Shown piece after piece: positions 51,581 to 60,012 of a DNA stretch of 64,000 nt. Below the pieces are notes generated by a model. The model searched no databases. It was not told where the DNA came from and saw nothing but the letters and a program-made list of their open reading frames with translations. Numbering within the stretch: position 1 is the first letter of the stretch; each line of letters starts with the position of its first letter. The DNA is taken from NCBI RefSeq assembly GCF_041358175.1, contig NZ_JBGKBE010000002.1:310001-374000 (forward strand), read 5' to 3'. Made by a program: the position numbers and the translations under genes. Origin of the DNA: Muriicola sp041358175 (lineage in GTDB: Bacteria > Bacteroidota > Bacteroidia > Flavobacteriales > Flavobacteriaceae).

Positions 51581-52174
51581 ATGAACTTTCTCGCTCATAT
51601 ATTTTTGTCCTTTAACGATGAAGAGATCAGTATTGGGAATTTCATCGCTGACAGTATTAGGGGTAATCGCTATGGGCATTTTCCTGAACGTATTCAGCAG
51701 GGCATTGTTCTGCACAGGGCCATAGATACCTTCACCGATGCACACCCCACCCACAAACAGAGCAGTAAACGACTCCACCCAAATCAGGGTCATTACAGCA
51801 GGGTGGTTGTCGATGTGTTTTACGATCATTTTCTGGCTAAAAACTGGAACAGGTACTCTGAAGTGGAATTAGAACATTTTGCGGCAGAATTCTACAGCCT
51901 TCTAAAAAGTCGATATCCTATTTTACCTGAACCTACAAGACATTTGATGCCATACATGATTCGGGATAACTGGCTTTATAATTATGCTACAGTGGATGGA
52001 ATTGACAAGGTGTTGAACGGACTGTACAGAAGGACGGGGAGTAAGAGCAATATGAACAAAGCTGTTCTCGATCTTCAATTGCACTATGATCTTTTTGAAG
52101 CAGAATTCTCCCTCTTCTTTGAAGATTTAATTATCTTTTCCCGGGAGAAATTTAATTCCCTCAATAATCCTTGA
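51581..52174 (+). CDS. ACP phosphodiesterase-like protein (AcpH family)
   Basis: 197 residues. MNFLAHIFLSF, IGNFIADSIRG, GIVLHRAIDTFTDAHP and YSRVVVDVFYDHFLAKNW are the HD-like AcpH pattern with conserved His and Asp residues. AcpH removes phosphopantetheine from acyl carrier protein in E. coli; flavobacterial members are annotated by similarity only. Its end overlaps the frame of the Ggt gene region, and the Ggt ATG is five bases after its stop, so the two are likely cotranscribed. Confidence 0.85.
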   Translation: MNFLAHIFLSFNDEEISIGNFIADSIRGNRYGHFPERIQQGIVLHRAIDTFTDAHPTHKQSSKRLHPNQGHYSRVVVDVFYDHFLAKNWNRYSEVELEHFAAEFYSLLKSRYPILPEPTRHLMPYMIRDNWLYNYATVDGIDKVLNGLYRRTGSKSNMNKAVLDLQLHYDLFEAEFSLFFEDLIIFSREKFNSLNNP

Positions 52175-52179
52175 ACTAT

Positions 52180-53907
52180 ATGATAAATACATCATTGTCT
52201 GGCCACAACCTTTTGAGAAGGCCTCTTTTTATTGCTGTTTTATTCTTACTACTAATCACGGGTGTACAATGCAGGCGAGCTCCGGCATCGCCAACCGGCT
52301 TAGTTACAGAAAAGGCGATGGTGGTTTCTGCGCGAGAAGAGGCCTCTGAAATCGGAATATCTATATTACAAGAAGGAGGCAATGCATTTGACGCCATGGT
52401 CGCCACAGAACTCGCCCTGGCTGTCACTTATCCCTATGCCGGCAATCTGGGTGGCGGAGGATTTATGGTTTATCGAAAATCGAATGGCGATGTAGGGGCC
52501 CTTGATTACAGGGAAAAGGCCCCACTCTCTGCTACAGCGGATATGTACCTCGATTCACTTGGAAATGTGATTCCCGGGAAGAGTACAAAAGGGGCAACAG
52601 CGGTAGGAGTACCAGGTACTATAGCGGGTGTCTTTGAGGTTCATGAAAAAATGGGCAGTCTGCCACTAGAAAAGATACTCCAACCCGTGATAGCTCTGGC
52701 GGAAAAGGGAGTTATTGTAACCGAAAACCAGGAAAATCGCCTGGAGAGATACAGGGAGCAGATTATTGAAATAAGTGGAGAAGAAACATTTTTCTACACC
52801 AAATGCCGGGTTGGAGACACCTTGAAATACCCAAGTCTGGCAAATACGCTGAGGAGAATTATGAAAAATGGCAGAGATGAATTTTACAAAGGGGAAACTG
52901 CAAAAAAACTAGCTGCATTTATTCAGGAGAGAGGTGGATATATTACCGAAGAGGATCTTGCAAAATACGAGGCCGTCTGGAGACAACCGGTCATTTTTAA
53001 TTACAAAGACCTTCGCATTATCAGTATGAGTCCGCCCAGCAGCGGGGGTGTTACCATCAATCAGATATTTAAAATGATCGAACCTTATGACATCGGAGAA
53101 TTAGGGCACAACTCAGGAGAAGCCATACAGTTGCTAACCGAAGCTTTTAGGCGGGCCTATGCCGATCGGAACTACTATTTGGGGGATCCCGATTTTGTTG
53201 AAATTCCATTAGATTTTTTGTTGAAAGAAGATTACCTGCAACAGCGTATGGAGGATTTTACTTTCGAAAAAGCAACCAAGTCTGAAGCAGTCTCCCACGG
53301 AACAGTTGAGATCCTTGAGAGTGATGAAACCACACATTATTCAATCGTCGATGAAATGGGAAACGCAGTATCCGTTACCACAACCCTCAATGGCGCCTAT
53401 GGTTCTAAATTATATTGTGACGAACTCGGCTTTTTCCTGAATAACGAGATGGACGATTTCAGTTCAAAACCGGGGGTGCCAAATATGTTCGGTCTCATCG
53501 GGGCGGAAGCCAACAGTATTAAGTCAGAAAAAAGAATGCTGAGCAGTATGACCCCCACTATTGTGGAAAAGGACGGTAAACTTTGGCTGGTTGTGGGAAC
53601 CCCCGGAGGATCAACTATTATTACTGCGGTGGCACAGACCATTATAAACACTTATGAGTTCAACCTCAGTATGCAGCAAGCTGTTGAGGCCCCAAGATTT
53701 CATCATCAGTGGCTGCCCGATTATATCATATTTGAACCCGATGGCTTCCCTGAAAGCACCAAGGAATTCCTTAGAACAAAGGGTTACAAAATCAATGAAG
53801 AACGCACTCCGGTTATAGGGAAGGTAGATGCGATAAGGATACTCCCTGATGGCAGGATGGAAGGAGGTGCCGATCCCAGAGGAGATGATACTGCCGTAGG
53901 GTATTAA
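52180..53907 (+). CDS. ggt: Gamma-glutamyltransferase, lipoprotein
   Basis: 575 residues from the ATG at 52180. SPII signal ending TGVQC. The GGT fold has its autoprocessing nucleophile at T384 in DETTHYSIVD, so the precursor is cut into large and small subunits. NLGGGGFMVYR and GTPGGSTIITAV are further signatures. It hydrolyses or transfers the gamma-glutamyl group of glutathione in the periplasm or on the cell surface. It follows the AcpH-like gene directly. Confidence 0.93.
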   Translation: MINTSLSGHNLLRRPLFIAVLFLLLITGVQCRRAPASPTGLVTEKAMVVSAREEASEIGISILQEGGNAFDAMVATELALAVTYPYAGNLGGGGFMVYRKSNGDVGALDYREKAPLSATADMYLDSLGNVIPGKSTKGATAVGVPGTIAGVFEVHEKMGSLPLEKILQPVIALAEKGVIVTENQENRLERYREQIIEISGEETFFYTKCRVGDTLKYPSLANTLRRIMKNGRDEFYKGETAKKLAAFIQERGGYITEEDLAKYEAVWRQPVIFNYKDLRIISMSPPSSGGVTINQIFKMIEPYDIGELGHNSGEAIQLLTEAFRRAYADRNYYLGDPDFVEIPLDFLLKEDYLQQRMEDFTFEKATKSEAVSHGTVEILESDETTHYSIVDEMGNAVSVTTTLNGAYGSKLYCDELGFFLNNEMDDFSSKPGVPNMFGLIGAEANSIKSEKRMLSSMTPTIVEKDGKLWLVVGTPGGSTIITAVAQTIINTYEFNLSMQQAVEAPRFHHQWLPDYIIFEPDGFPESTKEFLRTKGYKINEERTPVIGKVDAIRILPDGRMEGGADPRGDDTAVGY

Positions 53908-53935
53908 TAAAGTTAAACGAATTTAAGTCTTAGTT

Positions 53936-54643
53936 ATGCCCCGCTGGATTAAACGAACTTTGGGAATTATATTATTGCTTGTACTCCTGTTAACGGGGAT
54001 CTATCTGGCCTTCTTCAACCAAGCCGTGCCTGTGGGGCATTCCGCACAACAAGCAGATGAACTCGCGATGAAAATGCTCCAGGCCCTCAATAATGAAGCC
54101 TATCGCGAAACCCGATATCTGGAATGGTCATACAGAAGAGGAAGCAACAAATACCTCTGGGATAAGAAAAACGGAGTAGTAGAAATGTCCTGGGACGAAT
54201 ACTGGGGTAAAATCGACCTGGTAAATCCACAAAACAGCATCATCAAGGACCAGGGGAAGCCTGTGGAAGGAGATATAAAACAAAATTTGGTCAGACAGGC
54301 GATATCCAATTTCAACAATGATTCTTTCTGGCTTGTGGCCCCATTTAAGATATTTGATAAAGGAACCGAGCGTGCCCTTGTTGATATGGAAGATGGACAA
54401 ACCGGATTACGGGTCACCTATACCAGCGGAGGGGATACCCCAGGAGACACTTATCTCTGGGAGCTCAACAAGGATTACATACCTGTAAAGTTTAGTATGT
54501 GGGTTCAGATTTTACCCCTAAAAGGGCTGGAAGCTACTTGGGAAGGCTGGCAGACTGCTGAAAGCGGTGTTTTGCTTCCCCAGTATCACAAGGTGGGACC
54601 TTTAACACTCGATTTGGGCACAGTAAAGGGAAGAAGAGACTAA
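53936..54643 (+). CDS. Hypothetical single-pass membrane protein
   Basis: 235 residues, not assigned to a named family. Basic start (MPRWIKRTLG), one transmembrane helix (about 9-27), then a soluble beta-rich domain with many aromatic residues (YLEWSYRRGSNKYLWDKK, ALVDMEDGQTGLRVTYTSGG, YLWELNKDYIPVKFSMW). The pattern suggests a periplasmic lipocalin- or LolA-like cup, but that is a guess. It starts 28 bases after ggt and is probably in the same transcript; its end overlaps the convergent regulator by four bases. Confidence 0.65.
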   Translation: MPRWIKRTLGIILLLVLLLTGIYLAFFNQAVPVGHSAQQADELAMKMLQALNNEAYRETRYLEWSYRRGSNKYLWDKKNGVVEMSWDEYWGKIDLVNPQNSIIKDQGKPVEGDIKQNLVRQAISNFNNDSFWLVAPFKIFDKGTERALVDMEDGQTGLRVTYTSGGDTPGDTYLWELNKDYIPVKFSMWVQILPLKGLEATWEGWQTAESGVLLPQYHKVGPLTLDLGTVKGRRD

Positions 54644-55392
54644 GCTTTTAGTTGCTTCTTTAAATCTTCCATGGATTGCTGAAGCTGGCGGAGGAGGCCG
54701 TTCTCTGTAGTGGCGTCCACACCGAAGGTGATTTTACTACTCACCTGCCATAATTCCTGAATCTGATAGGGTTCAATTTCGTATGGCGGATAGGTTTCGT
54801 TAAGGGAAATTAAGATGACCTTGTTGGTATTGGGCGGGCGTTCAATCTTTTTTACCATCACAGAATCCTGAAGTACAACAACATAAATTTTATTGCTACT
54901 CACGTCACTCAGGTCCTCAACGGCTTTGGCGAGTACCCATTCCCCGGGTTTAAGGTTGGGGAGCATACTATCCCCTTCTACCTGAAAGCCACGGTATGTG
55001 GCATTTCGAAACTCGGGAATAGGCAGGTCAAAAGCGGGTAATTGGCGATACCAGCTGGTGTCGTGTATATTCTGTGGGTAGCCGGCCGCAGCCTTGGCAT
55101 TGACCAGAACCATATTCTCCTTATCAGCGCTGTCAACGGTAACTACCTTGGGAATAACACTAGTATTGGAGGCTTCAATATATTGTTGATCACTCTCTCC
55201 GTAGAGCCACAGAGGATTTATTTTAAACTGTTTCAACAAGGTTGCCACTACCTTTCCCGATAGTTTTGTGCGACCCCTTTCAATGTCGGCTGTTGTATTT
55301 GACACACCGAGTAAAGAGGCAAATTCTGCCTGTGTATATCCTAATTCACGTCTTAAATCAGTAAACCTTTTGATGGTAAGTTCATTTTCCAT
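54640..55392 (-). CDS. LexA-like regulator: XRE HTH plus S24 peptidase
   Basis: 250 residues. HTH domain 7-60 (LGYTQAEFASLLGVSNTTADIE). The S24 peptidase-like domain is from about 95: a candidate self-cleavage bond A103-G104 in KAAAGYP, catalytic S142 (EGDSMLP) and K181 (DSVMVKK). C-terminal coiled coil. Such proteins repress until RecA-stimulated or other self-cleavage (established for LexA/CI). Its own promoter carries a GGA-N5-TCC operator between -33 and -7, so it very probably represses itself, and likely also the divergent repair gene. Confidence 0.88.
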   Translation of the reverse strand: MENELTIKRFTDLRRELGYTQAEFASLLGVSNTTADIERGRTKLSGKVVATLLKQFKINPLWLYGESDQQYIEASNTSVIPKVVTVDSADKENMVLVNAKAAAGYPQNIHDTSWYRQLPAFDLPIPEFRNATYRGFQVEGDSMLPNLKPGEWVLAKAVEDLSDVSSNKIYVVVLQDSVMVKKIERPPNTNKVILISLNETYPPYEIEPYQIQELWQVSSKITFGVDATTENGLLRQLQQSMEDLKKQLKA

Positions 55393-55434
55393 TTCGCAAT
55401 TGTTTTACAGGCTAAAAAAATATATTGATGTTCT

Positions 55435-55464
55435 CAAAGATACAGAAATTGGAATATATCCAAA
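55435..55464 (-). promoter_or_regulatory. Promoter of S24 regulator gene, overlapping operator 1
   Basis: Minus strand: TTTG (55464-55461), 18 bases, exact -7 TATCTTTG (55442-55435). The spacer is occupied by operator copy 1 (55449-55463). Confidence 0.7.
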
Positions 55465-55523
55465 ATAAAATTAGGATTATTTCCATAATATGGAATATAT
55501 CCATATATTTGGATTATATACAA
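55449..55523. promoter_or_regulatory. Operator array, four GGA-N5-TCC dyads
   Basis: Between divergent genes. Site 1: GGAATATATCC at 55451-55461 with TTGGA/TCCAA arms. Site 2: GGATTATTTCC at 55474-55484. Site 3: GGAATATATCC at 55492-55502 with ATGGA/TCCAT arms. Site 4: GGATTATATAC at 55511-55521, one mismatch. Start-to-start spacings are 23, 18 and 19 bases, about two helical turns. Repeated dyads next to an HTH-S24 gene are most simply its binding sites. Confidence 0.75.
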
Positions 55524-55560
55524 ATACAGTTGAGTTGTTCTAATTTAATACGCTACAAAA

Positions 55561-56247
55561 ATGAAAGAGAAAACTGGCACTTATTATTACGACGGGAGTT
55601 TTAACGGCTTTCTTACCCTATTAGATGAAGTAAAATATACAGGAGTTCATCCTACGGCCATCGTTAAATTGAAAGATCAGCAGGCGGCACTGTTTCCAGA
55701 ACCTAATTATGTTGCTACCCGACTGGAAGATGCGAAACAAATATGGAATGGATTAAGATCCCAGAATTACAGTGCTTTAAAGACCTTGTATTTTGCTTTT
55801 TTAAGTGAGGAGGAAGAGATTGAAATTCAATTGTACAATTTCTATATATCGTGGCAAAAACAGAGAGGGGAAGAAAAAATACCGGATATCGCAACAGCTA
55901 CTGCCAGGATATATCAACTGGCAAGTTTGGTGGAAAAAGAAAAAAGAGCTGTGGAACGATTTCTCGTAGCCGGGGACTTTCCGGGAACTACATATGTTAG
56001 ATTTATAAAACCAAAATTCAATATACTTCCTTTGATTTCCAGGTATTTTAGAACCAGATACAGGAATGATGAATGGCTGATCTGTGATATAAACCGAAGC
56101 TACGGCCTGCAGCATCAAAGCGGGAGCCTCGCTTTTGTATCTATCAATCCTGAACAACTCAGGAATAATACTGATGATAATACGCTTACCTCCTCCCCTG
56201 TTTATAAAAAGAAAAGAAGAAAAAGAAGCCTCGAAGTACTGGCATGA
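55561..56247 (+). CDS. TIGR03915/DUF4130-type putative DNA repair protein
   Basis: 228 residues. YYYDGSFNGFLTLLDEV at the start and the central block VEKEKRAVERFLVAG…TYVRFIKPKFNILPLISRYF with NDEWLICDINRSYGLQ follow the pattern I associate with TIGR03915 (DUF4130), proposed to act in DNA repair with a radical-SAM partner (TIGR03916). No such partner is adjacent here. A basic C-terminal tail (KKKRRKRS) could bind nucleic acid. Divergent from the S24 regulator with shared operators, and followed by uvrA, which strengthens a DNA-damage role. Confidence 0.75.
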   Translation: MKEKTGTYYYDGSFNGFLTLLDEVKYTGVHPTAIVKLKDQQAALFPEPNYVATRLEDAKQIWNGLRSQNYSALKTLYFAFLSEEEEIEIQLYNFYISWQKQRGEEKIPDIATATARIYQLASLVEKEKRAVERFLVAGDFPGTTYVRFIKPKFNILPLISRYFRTRYRNDEWLICDINRSYGLQHQSGSLAFVSINPEQLRNNTDDNTLTSSPVYKKKRRKRSLEVLA

Positions 56248-56365
56248 TTTTTAACGATTGCTCATAGCATATATGCTTTTTATACGCTTGTGGCAGATCC
56301 TTCGGGTCTTATGAAGTTTATAAAATATCTTTAAATAGTTTTAACAGAGGTGAGATATAGGTCGC

Positions 56366-56396
56366 TTCGTTTTTAATCTTCAAAAGAGTACCTTTG
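56366..56396 (+). promoter_or_regulatory. uvrA promoter
   Basis: TTCG (56366-56369), 19 bases, exact TACCTTTG (56389-56396), 17 bases ahead of the ATG at 56414. No GGA-N5-TCC operator is visible here. Confidence 0.65.
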
Positions 56397-56413
56397 CAAC
56401 TTTGCCTTATTGC

Positions 56414-59266
56414 ATGACCGATTTCGAAGAATTTATTGAAGTTAAAGGGGCTCGAGTTCACAATCTCAAGGATATCGATGTATGTATTCCCAGGGAAAAA
56501 CTTGTTGTGATAACAGGCTTGTCGGGGAGTGGTAAATCCTCCTTGGCATTTGACACCATTTATGCTGAAGGACAAAGGCGTTATATTGAAACCTTTTCTG
56601 CCTATGCCAGGCAATTTTTGGGCGGACTCGAACGGCCTGATGTAGATAAAATTGATGGCTTATCACCGGTGATTGCCATTGAGCAAAAAACGACTTCCAA
56701 ATCCCCAAGATCAACCGTAGGAACTATTACTGAGATTTACGACTTCCTGAGATTACTTTACGCCAGGGCAGCGGATGCCTATAGTTTTAATACCGGGGAG
56801 AAAATGGTAAGCTATTCAGATGAGCAAATCAGGGAGCTAATCCTCTCTTCCTTTGCCGGTCAGCGTATCAACATCCTGGCACCGGTGGTTAAATCAAGAA
56901 AGGGACATTACAGGGAATTATTTGAGCAAATTGCCAAACAGGGTTTTATCAAGGTGCGGGTCGATGGGGAACTCCTGGATCTGCAGAAAGGCATGAAGGT
57001 CGATCGATATAAAACCCATGATATAGAGATTGTTGTGGATCGACTCGCCATAAGTGCAGATGCAGATCTGGAAAAGCGATTGGCTGAATCGATAAATACC
57101 GCCATGTACAGCGGAAATGATACTCTGATGGTTCTGGCTGAAGGGGAAACCGAACCACGATATTTCAGTAGAGATCTGATGTGCCCCACAACCGGAATCT
57201 CCTACCCCAGTCCAGAGCCCAACACCTTTTCATTTAATTCCCCGAAAGGAATGTGTGATGAATGCAATGGCCTAGGACACACATATGAGATCAACGAGAA
57301 TAAGATTTTCCCCAATAGAAAACTCTCTATTTCCGGAGGGGGAATTGCTCCCCTCGGTGAATACAAGAAATCATGGGCCTTTAAACAACTGGAAACAATA
57401 GCCAGGCGTTTCAACTTTGAACTCACCGATCCCATAGAAAATATTCCCGATGAAGCGATGGAAATTATTCTTCGCGGAGGAGAAGAACGGTTTACCTTAG
57501 ATTCGAAATCCCTTGGCGTAAAACGGGAATACAGCATCGACTATGAAGGTATTGCCAATTTTATCCGAAGTCAGTTCAGCAGCTCCGATTCCACTTCGAT
57601 AAAGCGGTGGGCAAAAGAGTACATGGACAAAATTCAATGTCCTGAGTGTAAGGGGTCCCGGTTAAAAAAAGCTTCCCTTAATTTCAAAATAGGAGATAAA
57701 AACATCGCTGAACTTGCCGCCCTCGATATAGCTGAATTGGCTACATTTTTTAAGGGTCTTGAGAATACGCTGGAGGGAAATCAAAAGATTATTGCTGAAG
57801 AAATTATCAAAGAAATCAGCAGCCGGATTCAGTTTTTGCTCGATGTTGGCCTGGACTACCTTTCGTTGAACAGAAGTTCCAAATCACTTTCGGGTGGTGA
57901 GGCTCAGCGAATCAGATTGGCAACCCAAATAGGCTCCCAGCTGGTAGGGGTATTGTATATCCTCGATGAACCTAGTATAGGATTACATCAGCGGGATAAC
58001 GGACGCCTTATAAAATCCCTGGAAGCCCTGAGGGATATTGGAAATTCGATTATTGTGGTGGAACATGACAAGGATATGATTGAAAGTGCAGACCACGTCA
58101 TCGACATCGGCCCCCTGGCCGGAAAACACGGGGGTGAAATTATCTCAGAAGGAACACCGACTGAATTGAAACAGCATCAGACTCTGACTGCAGACTATCT
58201 CACCGGGAAAAAGGAGATCCCTATTCCTCAAAAACGCAGGAAAGGAAATGGGAATGATATTATCCTTGAAGGATGTACAGGGAATAACCTAAAAAACATT
58301 ACAGCTCGCTTTCCCCTGGGTAAAATGATTGGCGTAACCGGCGTCTCGGGTAGCGGAAAATCAACCCTTGTCAATGAGACCCTCTACCCTATTATGAATG
58401 CGCATTACTTCAATGGGGTGAAAAAACCGATGCCTTATAAAAAGATTAGTGGACTGGAGCATATAGACAAGGTCATCGATATTAATCAGTCTCCTATTGG
58501 AAGAACCCCAAGGTCAAATCCTGCTACCTACACGGGTGTCTTTAGTGAGATCAGAGCATTGTTTACCAAAACACCAGAAGCCGCTATAAGGGGCTATAAA
58601 CCGGGTAGATTTAGCTTCAATGTAAAAGGCGGACGATGTGAAACCTGCCAGGGAGGCGGACTTCGGGTGATCGAAATGAATTTCCTGCCTGATGTATATG
58701 TGGAATGTGAAACCTGCAACGGGAAACGATTTAACAGAGAAACCCTTGAAATACGCTACAAGGGGAAATCGATAGCTGATGTACTGGAGATGACCATTGA
58801 CGAAGCCGTCAGTTTTTTTGAAAATATACCTAAGATTCACAGAAAGTTAAAGACGATACAGGATGTTGGACTAGGCTATATTTCCCTCGGACAACAATCA
58901 ACCACCCTCTCCGGAGGTGAAGCGCAAAGGGTGAAACTGGCAACAGAACTTTCCAAGCGCGATACAGGTAATACCTTTTATATTTTGGATGAACCTACGA
59001 CCGGACTTCATTTTGAAGATATCCGTGTCTTAATGGAGGTGCTCAACCGTCTCGTAGATAAAGGGAACACTATTCTTATCATCGAACACAATATGGATGT
59101 GATAAAAATGGTAGATCATATTATCGACATCGGTCATGAAGGTGGGCGAGGTGGCGGATCTATTGTTGCAGAAGGCACTCCCGAGGAAGTGGCACTTCAC
59201 GATAAAAGTTTTACGGCCCAGTATTTAAAAAAAGAATTGGACCTTGCCGTAAGTCATTCACAATAG
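56414..59266 (+). CDS. uvrA: Excinuclease ABC subunit A
   Basis: 950 residues, full length. Two ABC ATPase modules: Walker A GLSGSGKSSLAF (about 37-48) and GVSGSGKSTLVN; signature SLSGGEAQRIRLATQ and TLSGGEAQRVKLATE; zinc-finger pairs CDECNGLG, CPECKGSR and CETCQGGG…CETCNGKR. UvrA scans DNA for bulky lesions and loads UvrB in nucleotide-excision repair. It has its own promoter within an upstream 166-base gap. Confidence 0.98.
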   Translation: MTDFEEFIEVKGARVHNLKDIDVCIPREKLVVITGLSGSGKSSLAFDTIYAEGQRRYIETFSAYARQFLGGLERPDVDKIDGLSPVIAIEQKTTSKSPRSTVGTITEIYDFLRLLYARAADAYSFNTGEKMVSYSDEQIRELILSSFAGQRINILAPVVKSRKGHYRELFEQIAKQGFIKVRVDGELLDLQKGMKVDRYKTHDIEIVVDRLAISADADLEKRLAESINTAMYSGNDTLMVLAEGETEPRYFSRDLMCPTTGISYPSPEPNTFSFNSPKGMCDECNGLGHTYEINENKIFPNRKLSISGGGIAPLGEYKKSWAFKQLETIARRFNFELTDPIENIPDEAMEIILRGGEERFTLDSKSLGVKREYSIDYEGIANFIRSQFSSSDSTSIKRWAKEYMDKIQCPECKGSRLKKASLNFKIGDKNIAELAALDIAELATFFKGLENTLEGNQKIIAEEIIKEISSRIQFLLDVGLDYLSLNRSSKSLSGGEAQRIRLATQIGSQLVGVLYILDEPSIGLHQRDNGRLIKSLEALRDIGNSIIVVEHDKDMIESADHVIDIGPLAGKHGGEIISEGTPTELKQHQTLTADYLTGKKEIPIPQKRRKGNGNDIILEGCTGNNLKNITARFPLGKMIGVTGVSGSGKSTLVNETLYPIMNAHYFNGVKKPMPYKKISGLEHIDKVIDINQSPIGRTPRSNPATYTGVFSEIRALFTKTPEAAIRGYKPGRFSFNVKGGRCETCQGGGLRVIEMNFLPDVYVECETCNGKRFNRETLEIRYKGKSIADVLEMTIDEAVSFFENIPKIHRKLKTIQDVGLGYISLGQQSTTLSGGEAQRVKLATELSKRDTGNTFYILDEPTTGLHFEDIRVLMEVLNRLVDKGNTILIIEHNMDVIKMVDHIIDIGHEGGRGGGSIVAEGTPEEVALHDKSFTAQYLKKELDLAVSHSQ

Positions 59267-59318
59267 TTTTACGACATTTATAATGTGCTGAGTAATTATG
59301 CGTTTTAAGGAATAGATT

Positions 59319-60005
59319 ATGAGAAAAGAGCAACATCACAAAGGCTGGAATGAAATCAAAACCAATGATTCCTGGGCGATCTTTAAGATCATGGGCGAGT
59401 TTGTCAATGGTTTTGAAAAAATGAGTGCTATAGGCCCCTGTGTCACTATTTTTGGATCGGCGCGGACCAAGCCAGGGGATGCTTATTACGAAATGGCAGT
59501 TTCTATCGCCAAAAGTGTTTCCGAAGCAGGTTACGGGATTATAACCGGGGGAGGCCCTGGCATCATGGAAGCTGGAAACAAAGGAGCTCACCTGGCTGGG
59601 GGAACCTCAGTGGGATTAAATATTGATCTGCCTTTTGAACAACACGATAATCCTTACATCGACATGGACAAAAGCCTGGATTTTGATTATTTCTTTGTCC
59701 GTAAAGTTATGTTTGTTAAATATTCCCAGGGGTTTGTTGTGATGCCAGGTGGATTTGGAACATTGGATGAGCTATTTGAAGCCATTACATTAATTCAAAC
59801 GAATAAAATTGGCAGATTCCCTATCATTCTTGTTGGTTCCGATTTCTGGTCGGGCTTAATGGACTGGATAAAAAATGTCATGCTTGGAGCCAAAAATATT
59901 AGTCCGGAAGATCTTGATCTGGTCAAAATTGCGGATACCCCTGAAGAAGTGGTCGAAATTATCGACGCTTTCTACAAAGGACATACACTGAGTCCTAATT
60001 TTTAG
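59319..60005 (+). CDS. LOG-family protein (Rossmann-fold, lysine-decarboxylase-like)
   Basis: 228 residues. ITGGGPGIMEAGNKGA (75-90) and VVMPGGFGTLDELFE (141-155) are the GGGxxGxM and PGGxGTxxE motifs of LOG/TIGR00730 proteins, with R129 nearby. Characterised members are phosphoribohydrolases that release cytokinin-like bases or act on AMP-type nucleotides; the bacterial role varies. Cytosolic. It follows uvrA by 52 bases and precedes the next gene by seven. Confidence 0.9.
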   Translation: MRKEQHHKGWNEIKTNDSWAIFKIMGEFVNGFEKMSAIGPCVTIFGSARTKPGDAYYEMAVSIAKSVSEAGYGIITGGGPGIMEAGNKGAHLAGGTSVGLNIDLPFEQHDNPYIDMDKSLDFDYFFVRKVMFVKYSQGFVVMPGGFGTLDELFEAITLIQTNKIGRFPIILVGSDFWSGLMDWIKNVMLGAKNISPEDLDLVKIADTPEEVVEIIDAFYKGHTLSPNF

Positions 60006-60012
60006 ACAATCT

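Noticed and set aside
51509..51829. 107-residue N-terminal extension of GlmM in the same frame
   Set aside because: It is absent from the family, lies in the divergent promoter region and overlaps the start of the AcpH-like gene; the ATG at 51508 gives the normal N-terminus.
56266..56277. Perfect 12-base palindrome AGCATATATGCT before uvrA
   Set aside because: It has no loop and only four T residues after it, so it is a poor terminator; it does not match the GGA-N5-TCC operator and may be chance in AT-rich DNA.
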